The translations under genes were made by a program, and so were the position numbers. A model generated the notes under the pieces. It was given only the letters and a program-made list of their open reading frames with translations. It did no database searches and was not told where the DNA came from. DNA of 64,000 bases from Alkalihalobacillus bogoriensis ATCC BAA-922 (GTDB lineage Bacteria; Bacillota; Bacilli; Bacillales; Bacillaceae_F). The stretch is from assembly GCF_000621445.1 (NCBI RefSeq), contig NZ_JHYI01000010.1, positions 186,001 to 250,000 of the forward strand, in the 5' to 3' direction. Of the stretch, positions 25,476-34,183 are shown one piece after another (positions within the stretch are counted from its first letter, which is position 1; each line of letters starts with the position of its first letter).

Positions 25476-25527
25476 TTCAAAAGAAAACAACGCCTACCAT
25501 ATTGGAAAGGCGTTGTTTTCTTTTGAA
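25476..25527. terminator. Long perfect-stem terminator
   Basis: A 20-bp perfect stem runs from 25476-25495 (TTCAAAAGAAAACAACGCCT) to its exact complement at 25508-25527, with a 12-nt loop. It lies 3' of the ABC exporter operon, after repeat copy C. Confidence 0.9.
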
Positions 25528-25541
25528 TGATAGTCTTATTT

Positions 25542-25718
25542 AAAGATAAGAAAGCATAAAAGTTTTGGTCTGGCAGTGAAGTTTTGAAAGTTGATTCTAG
25601 AAGAGCGAAGGCTCCGCAACTGCGCGTTTCAACCCAGGAAGAGCACTTGGGGTTCACTATCAAAAGCGGGCAGGCCTCCGCACTTCGCTTGAAAGAAAAG
25701 ACGCTACGGTTTTTCTTA
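25542..25718 (+). repeat. Dispersed intergenic repeat, copy C (long form)
   Basis: This is a full-length copy from TAAAGATAAG to TTTTTCTTA. It retains the internal segment (GAAGAGCACTTGGGGTTCAC) between the two GGC(C)TCCGCA repeats. The terminal TTA at 25716-25718 is the stop codon of the ABC exporter gene on the minus strand. Confidence 0.88.
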
Positions 25719-27527
25719 TCCTACATGAAGAGCGTCAAATTGTGCTTGAACAAGATGATAGTATCGTCCTTTTTGTTTCATAAGTTCGTCATGGTTTCCT
25801 TGTTCCATAATTTCACCATGATCTAACACAATAATATTATCTGCCTCACGGATCGTTGATAAACGGTGGGCGATCATAATAGCTGTACGCCCTTTTAACA
25901 AAGTGTTTAATGCTTTTTGAATAATTTGCTCTGTTTCTGTATCAATGCTTGCCGTTGCTTCGTCTAATATTAAAATTTGCGGGTCGGCCAACAATGCACG
26001 AGCAAACGACAATAGTTGTCTTTCTCCGACCGATAATATATTACCTCTCTCTTCGACTTCTGTTTGATAGCCATTTTTTAAGCGGGTAATAAATTGGCTT
26101 GCCCCAACCATTTCTGCAGCTTGAATGACTTCCTCATCCGTCGCATCCGGACGACCAAACCGTATATTTTCCATAATTGTCCCTGAAAAAATAAACGTAT
26201 CTTGAAGAACGATGCTCACTTGCGATCGGATACTATCCAAAGTGATATCTCTTAAATCTTGGCCATCGATTTTTACTTTCCCACTCGTCGGATCATAAAA
26301 TCTAGTAATCAAGTTCACAATCGTTGTTTTCCCAGAGCCTGTATGTCCCACTAAAGCAACCGTCTCCCCAGCTTTCATTTCTAGATTAATATTGTTTAAA
26401 GCTTTTCGATTTTCATCATAAGCAAACTCAACATTTTCAAACTGAATATGACCGGTAATTTTTTGTAAATCGACAGCATTCTTTTTTTCTGGAACTGAAG
26501 GCTTTTCATCTAGAAATTCAAATATTCTTTCTGAAGACGCCATACCAACAAGAAGTTGATTGTACACTTGGCCTAAACGAGAAATCGGCTCCCAAAACAT
26601 CCCTAAATAAAATGCGAATGTGACAAAGATTCCAACATTAATATTGCCTGTTTGAATTAAATGGACGCCATACCAAATTAAAATAACCGTACCAAATGCA
26701 TTGGACATCTCGACAAACGGTCGAAACAAAGCATTTTGCTGAGTCGCAATTCGCCAAGCTTGGAAGTTTTTTTCATTCATATCATTAAAGAAACTCATGT
26801 TTTCTTTTTCTTGCGTATACGATTGAGTAACTCGGATCCCTTGGATACTCTCATTTAAATGCGAATTAATATGAGATTGTATCACCCTCACATTTTGCCA
26901 TGACCGTCGAATTTTTCTTCGTAGTTTCGTAGAGATAAAAAACATAACCGGAAGAATGACCATAATAGCTAATGTGAGCTCGGGGCTATAGAAAAACAAG
27001 ATGACAATAATACCAATGAGCAATAAAATATCCATTAATAAATTGATAACTCCATTGGTAAATAAATCTTGAAGCGAATTTACGTCATTTGTTATTCGAA
27101 CTAAAATCGAACCAGCTGATCTTTGGTCAAAAAAGCGGTGTGATAGCCGTTGAATGTGTTTAAATAAGCTTTGGCGTAAATCATATATGACATTTTGACC
27201 TAGCTTATTCATCCAACGAATTCGAAATGTATTTGCAATCCAAGATAATATATACAATGCAGCAATAAGCAATACGACATTTCGCAAGCTATCTAGATTT
27301 CGTTCATAAATGACATTATTTAAAGCATAAACCCCGATTAATATTGGTGTAATTAAGCGAACGACTGTTGAAATGACCATCGCAATAATCGCCAAGGGTA
27401 ATAAATTTGTTCGATATGGTTTTAAATAACTAAACAATCGCATCATTTGTAGCCAGTTAAACGGCTTTTCAATTGCTGAATCAACGGAATAGTGGAACCG
27501 ATGTCTTGGCTTTTCCTTCTTTATCAT
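25716..27527 (-). CDS. Heterodimeric ABC exporter subunit with catalytic Walker B glutamate
   Basis: This 603-residue half-transporter has six membrane helices (about 35-330) followed by a nucleotide-binding domain. Walker A is GHTGSGKTTIV, Walker B is ILILDEATASID with the catalytic Glu, and the H-loop is MIAHRLS. The signature motif is non-canonical, LSVGE instead of LSGGQ. It overlaps the upstream half-transporter by 4 bp (ATGA), so the two are translationally coupled and should form a heterodimer. The consensus ATP site pairs this Walker A/B with the partner's LSGGQ. This resembles YfiBC/BmrCD-type multidrug exporters. Substrate unknown. The stop codon is provided by repeat copy C. Confidence 0.93.
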   Translation of the reverse strand: MIKKEKPRHRFHYSVDSAIEKPFNWLQMMRLFSYLKPYRTNLLPLAIIAMVISTVVRLITPILIGVYALNNVIYERNLDSLRNVVLLIAALYILSWIANTFRIRWMNKLGQNVIYDLRQSLFKHIQRLSHRFFDQRSAGSILVRITNDVNSLQDLFTNGVINLLMDILLLIGIIVILFFYSPELTLAIMVILPVMFFISTKLRRKIRRSWQNVRVIQSHINSHLNESIQGIRVTQSYTQEKENMSFFNDMNEKNFQAWRIATQQNALFRPFVEMSNAFGTVILIWYGVHLIQTGNINVGIFVTFAFYLGMFWEPISRLGQVYNQLLVGMASSERIFEFLDEKPSVPEKKNAVDLQKITGHIQFENVEFAYDENRKALNNINLEMKAGETVALVGHTGSGKTTIVNLITRFYDPTSGKVKIDGQDLRDITLDSIRSQVSIVLQDTFIFSGTIMENIRFGRPDATDEEVIQAAEMVGASQFITRLKNGYQTEVEERGNILSVGERQLLSFARALLADPQILILDEATASIDTETEQIIQKALNTLLKGRTAIMIAHRLSTIREADNIIVLDHGEIMEQGNHDELMKQKGRYYHLVQAQFDALHVG

Positions 27528-29278
27528 TGGCTCACCCCCGCTACAACATGTTGGTCTTGAAATTGAATATCATAAATTCTTCGATACGTGCCATTGTCAT
27601 TTGTAATTAATTGTTTATGTGTGCCTCGTTCAGTAATTTCCCCTTTATCTAACACTAATATTTCGTCTGCGTGTTTTAAAGAAGAAATCCGATGAGCGAT
27701 AATAAACGTTGTACGACCTTTCATCACTTCACGAAATGCTGCTTGGATTTTTCCTTCTGTTTTCATATCAACCGCACTTGTTGCATCATCTAAAATAAGA
27801 ATGCTAGGGTTGATTAAAATCGAACGTGCAATCGCAATTCGTTGCTTTTGACCACCTGATAACCCCATTCCTCTTTCTCCAAGTATCGTATCATAGCCAT
27901 CATCTAGTTCCATGATAAATTCATGTGCTTGCGCCCTCTTAGCAGCTTTTATAATGTCTTCTAAAGAAGCATTTGGATTTCCGTATGCAATATTGTCACG
28001 AATAGAAGAAGAGAATAAAAATGATTCTTGAAGGACAACACCTATATTTTGGCGAAGCGAATTCAATGAGTAGTGTTTAATATCTTGACCATCAATTAAT
28101 ATTTGGCCATCATTTGGTTCATAAAATCGCGAAATAAGCTGAGTTATACTCGTTTTCCCGGAACCCGTTGCCCCAATTAATCCAATAATCTTACCTGGAG
28201 GTGCATCAAACGAAATATTATTTAACGCTACTTCTTCTTCTTCATCATATTGATGTGTTACATTCTTAAATGTAACATGACCTTGTAAGCGAGGAAAATC
28301 AAGAGCATCTTTGCGATCTTGGATGTCTTCTTGTTCATCCAGTAATTCTAACAATCTTTCTCCAGAGGCTTTCGACTGGGAAAAAGTATTAATGATAAAG
28401 CCTAAATTCATTAATGGTCCGATGATATACCATACTAATGAGAAAAACGCGACAAGTTGGCCAGGTTGAAGTGCACCTTGTATGACTAACCAACCACCAT
28501 ACCCTAATAATACAACGACACAGATTTGCCCAATGAGTTCCATTATTGGGAAATATCGTGCCCATATATTTGAAGTATGAATAAAACGATCTTTATAATC
28601 TTTGTTTTTATCAACAAACTTATCAATCTCAAAATCTTCTCGTGACAACGATTTAACTGTATTCATACCACTTATGTTTTCTTGTACTTTCGTTGTTAAT
28701 CTTCCAAACGATTTTCTGATTTGGGTAAAAGCAGGATGGACTTTTTTGTCAAAACGATACACGGTAATAATTAAAAAAGGCATAGAAGCTAATGTGACTA
28801 ATGCTAAAGGGACACTGTAAAACATCATGATTCCAAAACTAAACCCAACTAATAAGATCAAATTAAAAAGTTGGGCAAATCCGAATGATAAAAAGAACCG
28901 GAACCCTTCTACATCAGCTGTTAATCGAGACATTAAGTCCCCGGTTTTTGCGTTATCATAATAACGAAAAGGCAAGTACTGTAGTTTTTTATATAACGCA
29001 TTCCGTAGTTCATAGACGGCCCGTACGCCAAATAAATCTCCTAAAAACTGATGCGAATATGTAGCAAACCCTTTTATTATCATTAATGCAATGAAACCAA
29101 AAGCAATATAAGGAATAATGTGGTATTGCCCGTCAATGACGGCATAATCAATTGTAATTTGCAATATGATTGGATAGATTACGGTAATAGCCGTTACGAG
29201 TAACAAAAATAAAATGGATCCAAAAAAATATTTTCTGTAAGGCCAATAAAACTCTTTGAGCCTTTTAAATGTATTCAT
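27524..29278 (-). CDS. Heterodimeric ABC exporter subunit with degenerate catalytic site
   Basis: This 584-residue half-transporter has six membrane helices in about the first 310 residues and a C-terminal ATPase domain. Walker A is GATGSGKTSIT, the signature is canonical LSGGQKQRIAIAR and the H-loop is IIAHRIS. Walker B reads ILILDDATSAVD, with Asp in place of the catalytic Glu. That substitution, together with LSVGE in the partner, defines one degenerate and one active site, the known pattern of asymmetric exporters such as BmrCD and LmrCD. ATG follows AAAGGGGGAG. It is the first gene of the two-gene operon. Confidence 0.93.
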   Translation of the reverse strand: MNTFKRLKEFYWPYRKYFFGSILFLLLVTAITVIYPIILQITIDYAVIDGQYHIIPYIAFGFIALMIIKGFATYSHQFLGDLFGVRAVYELRNALYKKLQYLPFRYYDNAKTGDLMSRLTADVEGFRFFLSFGFAQLFNLILLVGFSFGIMMFYSVPLALVTLASMPFLIITVYRFDKKVHPAFTQIRKSFGRLTTKVQENISGMNTVKSLSREDFEIDKFVDKNKDYKDRFIHTSNIWARYFPIMELIGQICVVVLLGYGGWLVIQGALQPGQLVAFFSLVWYIIGPLMNLGFIINTFSQSKASGERLLELLDEQEDIQDRKDALDFPRLQGHVTFKNVTHQYDEEEEVALNNISFDAPPGKIIGLIGATGSGKTSITQLISRFYEPNDGQILIDGQDIKHYSLNSLRQNIGVVLQESFLFSSSIRDNIAYGNPNASLEDIIKAAKRAQAHEFIMELDDGYDTILGERGMGLSGGQKQRIAIARSILINPSILILDDATSAVDMKTEGKIQAAFREVMKGRTTFIIAHRISSLKHADEILVLDKGEITERGTHKQLITNDNGTYRRIYDIQFQDQHVVAGVSQ

Positions 29279-29585
29279 CCAACTCCCCCTTTAATTTATA
29301 GTTCCCACCTTTTTTAGGGAATAGTAATAATATATCGGTTTTCGAAATAAATTTCTACAACTTTTTAATGAATAACTTTGTAAAAACAATGATATTTAAC
29401 TGAAACCGTCTAATATGTAAAGAAAATACGATTATATTTAAAAATTACGCCCATTCCCAAAATCTTTCCTTCGATTTGAATAGTTTATGTTGATATTGCT
29501 TGGATATATAACAACAAAAAAAAGATAAAGTAGCCTTAGTGGAAACTTGTCCATCAAAATGCCATAAATTACAAAGCAATAACAC
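29279..29585. other. Intergenic region between divergent exporter and lysine transporter units
   Basis: This is AT-rich non-coding DNA upstream of the ABC exporter. I see no convincing gene, repeat or stable hairpin in it. Confidence 0.5.
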
Positions 29586-29615
29586 TTGACCTCTTCCTTA
29601 CATATACGGTATAAA
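29586..29615 (+). promoter_or_regulatory. Sigma-A promoter of the lysine riboswitch unit
   Basis: TTGACC (29586-29591) and TATAAA (29610-29615) are separated by 18 bp, about 65 bp upstream of the riboswitch P1. Confidence 0.7.
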
Positions 29616-29681
29616 TAGAGTTGGATTTTATATACAACAAAATAATACTATCAACTCGATTTAGTTTGGGGAGCGAAAAGC

Positions 29682-29887
29682 ATTAGTACATTGTGTGAGG
29701 CTGACAACCTTTGATCACTTTAGAAAGGGCTTTTTGCCGAAATAGAAAAGACGTCATGCTTTTTTATTGGGGTTGTCCTTAATAGGGCCAACACTGTCAT
29801 TACAATAGTAATGGAGAACGTACTGATCGTGTCTACAAATGAAACAGAGTTATGATAGTCATCCTATCTTAGCTCTGTTTTTTTGTC
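29682..29887 (+). promoter_or_regulatory. Lysine riboswitch (L-box) with terminator
   Basis: P1 is ATTAGTAC / GTACTGAT. Conserved core segments are AGAAAGGGC and TTTTTGCCGAAA, P3 AAAAG/CTTTT, P4 TTGGGGTTGTCC/GGGCCAACA, then CTGTC-ATTAC-aata-GTAAT-GGAG, matching the classic end of L-boxes. The 5' P2 arm (GAGGCTGACAACCTTTGATC) is much shorter than usual. A terminator AAACAGAG/CTCTGTTT plus T-run (29842-29887) precedes the gene's ribosome binding site. Lysine is predicted to shut the transporter off. Confidence 0.82.
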
Positions 29888-29918
29888 ATTTTGTTGTCAT
29901 TTTAAGGAGGAAATTTTT

Positions 29919-31481
29919 TTGGAAGGTACAATTTATTCTTTAATCCCCCCGGTTGTAGCGATCGTTATGGTGCTATTAACGAGAAAGGTCTTACTTTCAT
30001 TAGGGGTTGGAATCATATCTGCAGCACTATTACTAGAACAGTTCTCACCAATCGAATCATTACAAACACTCGTTAATTCTTTTTATACTATTTTCGTATC
30101 AGACGGGGCAATAAATACATGGAACGTTTATATTCTTTTGTTTTTATTACTTTTAGGAATGATTACGGCCTTTATTACTGTTATTGGTGGGAGTCGTGCC
30201 TTTGGAGAATGGGCTCTTCGTCGTGTGAAAACAAGAGTTGGCGCACAAATTGTTACAGCAATATTGGGGGTCATTATTTTTATTGATGATTATTTTAATG
30301 CTTTAGCAGTAGGACAAGTTAGTCGTCCTTTAACAGATCGGCACAATGTTTCTCGGGCTAAGCTAGCATACATTATCGATTCCACATCAGCCCCTATTTG
30401 TGTTGTTTCACCAATATCAAGTTGGGGTGCCTATATTATCGGAATTATTGGTACGATATTAACCTATCATCACATTAGCGACTATAGTTCATTTACCGCT
30501 TTTATTCAAATGATTCCAATGAACTATTATGTTATTCTTTCGATTTTGTTTGTTTTTGTCACAGCTACATGTAATATTAATATCGGTCCAATGAAAAAAC
30601 ATGAACTGCGAGCAATTCAAACAGGACAAACGTTTTCAACCGAACGAGGCAAGGTTCCAGGAGAATTAAAAGAAGATTTACCAGTAAGTCAAACAGGTTC
30701 TGTACTTGGCCTAATCGTACCAATTATGACATTAATTGTAGCAACCGTTACATCAATGATTTACTTAGGCTATCAAGAATCAGGTAGTGGGGCTACGATT
30801 CTTGATGTGTTTGCGAATACGGACCCAGCTGCTGCACTCTTGTACGGAGGAATTGTCACAGTTGTTATCACGTTTCTATTCTTTGTATATGAGGTCTCTG
30901 TAAAAAAAGCACTTCCTTTTCAAGTGTCATCGAAGGCGTCATGGCAAGGCATTCAATCGATGTTACCAGCTATATACATTTTAATTTTAGCTTGGATGAT
31001 CGTTGATTTAATTGACCAACTTGAAACGGGAACCTTTTTAGCATCAATTATTGAACAGTCTAACTTTTCTGTTGCTTTGCTTCCTGTAATTTTATTTATC
31101 CTAGCAGGAATAATGGCTTTTTCAACCGGAACTTCTTGGGGAACATTCGGTTTAATGTTGCCGATCGCAGGACAAATTATGGTTATTGTTGAACCAAGCT
31201 TATTACTTCCTTCACTAGCAGCTGTTTTAGCTGGTGCAGTATTTGGAGATCATTGCTCTCCTATCTCAGATACGACGATATTATCTTCTACTGGGGCTGG
31301 TTGTCACCATATTGACCATGTTGTCACTCAATTACCTTATGCGATTATTGCTGCTATATTATCAAGTGTTGGCTATATTGTTCTTGGTGTCACAGGTTCT
31401 GTATGGTTTGGTTTAATCATATCACTCCTACTCTTTGGTCTTATTATAGGATTTCTCATTCGTTATTCTAAACATTCATAA
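29919..31481 (+). CDS. NhaC-superfamily transporter, probable lysine importer (LysW-like)
   Basis: This 520-residue polytopic membrane protein (11-13 helices) of the NhaC ion transporter superfamily shows IIFIDDYFNALAVGQV, RAKLAYIIDSTSAPICVVSP and GAVFGDHCSPISDTTILSSTGAGC (given as FGDHCSPISDTTILSS), typical for the group. It sits behind a lysine riboswitch; NhaC-type proteins under L-boxes were previously predicted to be lysine transporters. The start is TTG at 29919, 8 nt after AAGGAGG; the frame extends upstream without a better signal. A bidirectional terminator follows. Function as a lysine rather than sodium transporter is inferred from regulation. Confidence 0.87.
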   Translation: MEGTIYSLIPPVVAIVMVLLTRKVLLSLGVGIISAALLLEQFSPIESLQTLVNSFYTIFVSDGAINTWNVYILLFLLLLGMITAFITVIGGSRAFGEWALRRVKTRVGAQIVTAILGVIIFIDDYFNALAVGQVSRPLTDRHNVSRAKLAYIIDSTSAPICVVSPISSWGAYIIGIIGTILTYHHISDYSSFTAFIQMIPMNYYVILSILFVFVTATCNINIGPMKKHELRAIQTGQTFSTERGKVPGELKEDLPVSQTGSVLGLIVPIMTLIVATVTSMIYLGYQESGSGATILDVFANTDPAAALLYGGIVTVVITFLFFVYEVSVKKALPFQVSSKASWQGIQSMLPAIYILILAWMIVDLIDQLETGTFLASIIEQSNFSVALLPVILFILAGIMAFSTGTSWGTFGLMLPIAGQIMVIVEPSLLLPSLAAVLAGAVFGDHCSPISDTTILSSTGAGCHHIDHVVTQLPYAIIAAILSSVGYIVLGVTGSVWFGLIISLLLFGLIIGFLIRYSKHS

Positions 31482-31512
31482 TGAACACACATTAAGTTCA
31501 TATCATAATTTG

Positions 31513-31552
31513 AAAAACCGAGTTCAATTTTATGGATTGAATTCGGTTTTTT
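31513..31552. terminator. Bidirectional terminator
   Basis: AAAACCGA-G-TTCAAT pairs with ATTGAA-T-TCGGTTTT plus T-run. It lies between the convergent lysine transporter and MurE-like genes. Confidence 0.85.
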
Positions 31553-31555
31553 GTT

Positions 31556-31649
31556 TAAAGATAAGGATGTAGCGGTGAAGCTTTGAAAGCTATTTCAATA
31601 AGAGCGAAGGCTCCGCACTTCGCTTGAAAGAAAAGACGCTCCGAGTTTA
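31556..31649 (+). repeat. Dispersed intergenic repeat, copy D (short form)
   Basis: This is a 94-bp copy with AAAGATAAG at the left, AGAGCGAAGGCTCCGCAC in the centre and AAAAGACGCTCCGAGTTTA at the right. It lacks the 64-bp internal segment. Its last TTA (31647-31649) is the stop codon of the MurE-like gene on the minus strand. Confidence 0.85.
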
Positions 31650-33107
31650 TTGCATTAAACGAAGTTGCTTATTAATGAATAAAATCGTTTCTTTATCTGA
31701 TGTTGTTGGTAAACAAAAAGATTCTTTGTAACTTTCAGGACCTTTTCCTGTAATTAAAATATAATCGTCACCTTTTGCATTTTCTAACGCAGATTGGATC
31801 GCTAACGTTCGGTCCGGAATAATACGACCTTTTCCATTCCCATATTGCTTTTGGTACATTTCTAATAAAGAAATCATCTCTTTTTGTTTCACACCATTTA
31901 AATCATCAAATGTTAAAATATACTCTCCACTCCATTTTGAGGAAATTTCAAGCATTTCTGCGCGCTTTGTCGGATCGCTATTTCCTCTAAATCCAAAGAT
32001 ATGGGTTATTTTTTTTGCGCCTACGGAATGAAGGGTTTGAAAACAGTGTGTAAGTGCATCTGGTGTATGAGCATAATCGATAACCATTGTTACACCATTA
32101 CCCAGAGGATACATTTCAAATCTGCCTGGTACTCCTGGAAAGGAGCGTAGGCTTTGAATGATTTTTTGACTTTTAACTCCCATTCGTTTCGCAGTGACAA
32201 AAGATAATGAAGCATTCCATGCATTATGAACACCTGTTAAAGGGACATTAACTTTATACGAGTCAGCACCATCGTGTAATTCAAAATCGGTAGAAAATTC
32301 TACATTAACATTTTGAACATTCATATTATCCACTTCATTGTAACCGACAGAGTACACGTTCTTTTCTTCATTGATTAATTTATCAATTAATCTTGTTCCC
32401 CATTCACTTGATGTACTTATAATCGCTTCACCAGTTGGAGCTAGAAAATCAAAAAGTTTGGATTTCGCTTCAAAATAACGATAAATGGAACCGTGATAAT
32501 TTAAGTGATCATGACTTAAGTTTGTGAATAAGGCATAATGAAATTCAAGCCCTTCTACCCTACCTTGTTCTAGACCGTGAGAGGACACTTCAATAATGAT
32601 GACGTCATCATGGCTTTCAGAAATCAACTTGTGTAATGTTAATGTATCTGGAGTTGTATTCTCAGAGGCAAAGCTTATGCCATTGATAATGTGTGATACA
32701 GTACCTATTAACGAACAGCGGAAGCCTGCTTCTTCCAATATATGACGTAACATATATGTCGTTGTTGTTTTTCCGTTTGTTCCTGTAACACCTATTAAAA
32801 CAGGCTTTCTTTCATTTTTGTAGAATTGTTTGGCCAATTGTGTCAATGCTAACCGACTGCTTTGAACTTGAATATATGGTACGTTAAGATTCCTTAATGG
32901 TTTTTCTCCGATAATAGCAACCGCTCCTGCTTTTATTACATCATTTATATAATCATGACCATCGTGTTCATGACCTGAGATTGCAACAAACACGGATTGG
33001 TCCGTAACTTTTTTGGAGTGAAACTGGATATTTAATATAGATATATCTTCAAGATCGTCAGGTTTATGTATGATATGTAAAGGTTCTAACAAAGAGAAAA
33101 GCTTCAT
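31647..33107 (-). CDS. MurE-like Mur ligase with altered amino-acid specificity motif
   Basis: This 486-residue ATP-dependent Mur ligase is closest in plan to MurE (UDP-MurNAc-dipeptide: third-residue ligase). The three-domain order is visible: an N-terminal substrate domain with SKKVTDQSVFVAISG, central GVTGTNGKTTTTYM (ATP loop), NTTPDTLTLH, EVSSHGLEQGRVEG, LSHDHLNYHGS and the AKSKLF lysine, then FRGNSDPTKRAEM. The diaminopimelate-selecting DNPR motif is replaced by DDLNG and the usual GKGHE by GKGPE. It is therefore probably not the housekeeping MurE, and may attach a different residue or act on another substrate. No other peptidoglycan genes are adjacent. ATG follows AAAGGAG. It has a hairpin in its leader. 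Confidence 0.85.
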   Translation of the reverse strand: MKLFSLLEPLHIIHKPDDLEDISILNIQFHSKKVTDQSVFVAISGHEHDGHDYINDVIKAGAVAIIGEKPLRNLNVPYIQVQSSRLALTQLAKQFYKNERKPVLIGVTGTNGKTTTTYMLRHILEEAGFRCSLIGTVSHIINGISFASENTTPDTLTLHKLISESHDDVIIIEVSSHGLEQGRVEGLEFHYALFTNLSHDHLNYHGSIYRYFEAKSKLFDFLAPTGEAIISTSSEWGTRLIDKLINEEKNVYSVGYNEVDNMNVQNVNVEFSTDFELHDGADSYKVNVPLTGVHNAWNASLSFVTAKRMGVKSQKIIQSLRSFPGVPGRFEMYPLGNGVTMVIDYAHTPDALTHCFQTLHSVGAKKITHIFGFRGNSDPTKRAEMLEISSKWSGEYILTFDDLNGVKQKEMISLLEMYQKQYGNGKGRIIPDRTLAIQSALENAKGDDYILITGKGPESYKESFCLPTTSDKETILFINKQLRLMQ

Positions 33108-33129
33108 ATTGAACTCCTTTAAATGAGAT

Positions 33130-33171
33130 AAAAAGGGTAGAAAACATATACTTCTTGTATTCTGCCCTTTT
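33130..33171 (-). terminator. Hairpin with U-tract in the leader of the MurE-like gene
   Basis: On the minus strand AAAAGGGCAGAA pairs with TTTCTACCCTTTT. It lies only about 20 bp before the start codon, so it either attenuates this gene or ends a transcript from upstream. Confidence 0.6.
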
Positions 33172-33182
33172 CCTAAAAGATA

Positions 33183-33249
33183 TATAATCCAATCATGAAA
33201 TAACTTTTTTATAAGGAGTTATACTATGCGAAAAAAGCTGAGACAATAG
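33183..33249 (+). other. Seven-codon frame with promoter-like and ribosome-binding signals
   Basis: TATAAT lies at 33183-33188, AAGGAGT at 33213-33219, and ATG at 33226 begins MRKKLRQ followed by TAG. The frame ends inside the left arm of the strong hairpin at 33236-33278. No plus-strand gene follows. It could be a leader-peptide remnant or chance. Confidence 0.3.
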
Positions 33250-33278
33250 GTGTTTACAACACACCTATTGTCTCAGCT
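33236..33278 (-). terminator. Terminator of the orphan permease operon
   Basis: An 18-bp perfect stem (AGCTGAGACAATAGGTGT with its complement, 7-nt loop) is followed on the minus strand by TTTTTT. Confidence 0.92.
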
Positions 33279-33298
33279 ACTTACTTTTACTTCTTTTA

Positions 33299-34183
33299 TT
33301 ATTTTCTTCGTTCGAAATGTTTTCGTAATCCTTCTCCAAACATCTGTAGTGAAAATATTGTGTAGGCAATCATAAAGGCTGGAAATAATGGAATCCAAAT
33401 ATCCGAACGTAAATATTGACGCGTGTCAGCTAACATTGTCGGCCATATTTCAAGATTATTTCGAACAACGATTCCTACCGATTCATCGTATAGCCAATCT
33501 TGTGATAAAAACATCGATAAAAATCCAAGTTGTCCTAATAATAACATCACCTTAGCAGCATCTAAGAAAAACATTATAATGACATGGGATCTAACATGCC
33601 GCCAATAATAAAATCTTCCCACTGTCAATTTAGAACTCCCATTCACAATAGCACCTTCCATATAGCTAGATTCATATATTTGACGGACGTGATTTTGTAC
33701 AGCCACGGCAATGGCTCCACATTCTAATAATGCAATCAAGACGACAGAAAGTAAAAGTCTGTGTTCGGCCACTAAAACCATCGGTAAATTTAACACTAAA
33801 ATGGCAATAAATAAAATTGGAACCATTGAAAAAAAACTATTAAATCCATGGATAATGGAATGACTGATCCCTTTTCGTTTATAAGCAAGTATTCCTAAAG
33901 GAACAGCAAATACAAAACGAATGAGAGAAATAACAAAAACGATAAGAAGCGTATTAAGCCCACCCTTTACTAGATAAGTAAAAATGTCCCTTCCATTCTG
34001 ATCTGTACCAAGCCAAAATTGTTCAGATGGAGGATATGGTGGAATAAGGATTTGACCGTCATCTTTTAATATGTATTCTAACCGTTCCTCTTCTGGCTGA
34101 AGGATCGGATCGACAAAACTTAATAAACAAAAACAAAAGAGTAACCCTAGCAAAACTATGGCAATTTTTAATTGATTATTCAT
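33299..34183 (-). CDS. ABC transporter permease, DppC/OppC type
   Basis: This 294-residue inner-membrane permease of the peptide/nickel type has an N-terminal helix, then the periplasmic entry motif FWLGTDQNGRDIF (about 57-69) typical of DppC/OppC, and five further helices. The EAA loop region is recognisable around SSYMEGAIVNGSSKLTVGRFYYWRH but diverged. It overlaps the preceding permease gene by 8 bp. ATG follows GAAAGGAGG. No ATPase or binding-protein gene is adjacent, so the subunits must be encoded elsewhere or shared with another system. Substrate unknown. Confidence 0.85.
   Translation of the reverse strand: MNNQLKIAIVLLGLLFCFCLLSFVDPILQPEEERLEYILKDDGQILIPPYPPSEQFWLGTDQNGRDIFTYLVKGGLNTLLIVFVISLIRFVFAVPLGILAYKRKGISHSIIHGFNSFFSMVPILFIAILVLNLPMVLVAEHRLLLSVVLIALLECGAIAVAVQNHVRQIYESSYMEGAIVNGSSKLTVGRFYYWRHVRSHVIIMFFLDAAKVMLLLGQLGFLSMFLSQDWLYDESVGIVVRNNLEIWPTMLADTRQYLRSDIWIPLFPAFMIAYTIFSLQMFGEGLRKHFERRK

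Noticed and set aside
25584-25826. 80-residue plus-strand frame across repeat copy C
   Set aside because: It is a translation of the repeat followed by the antisense of the ABC exporter gene; no ribosome binding site.
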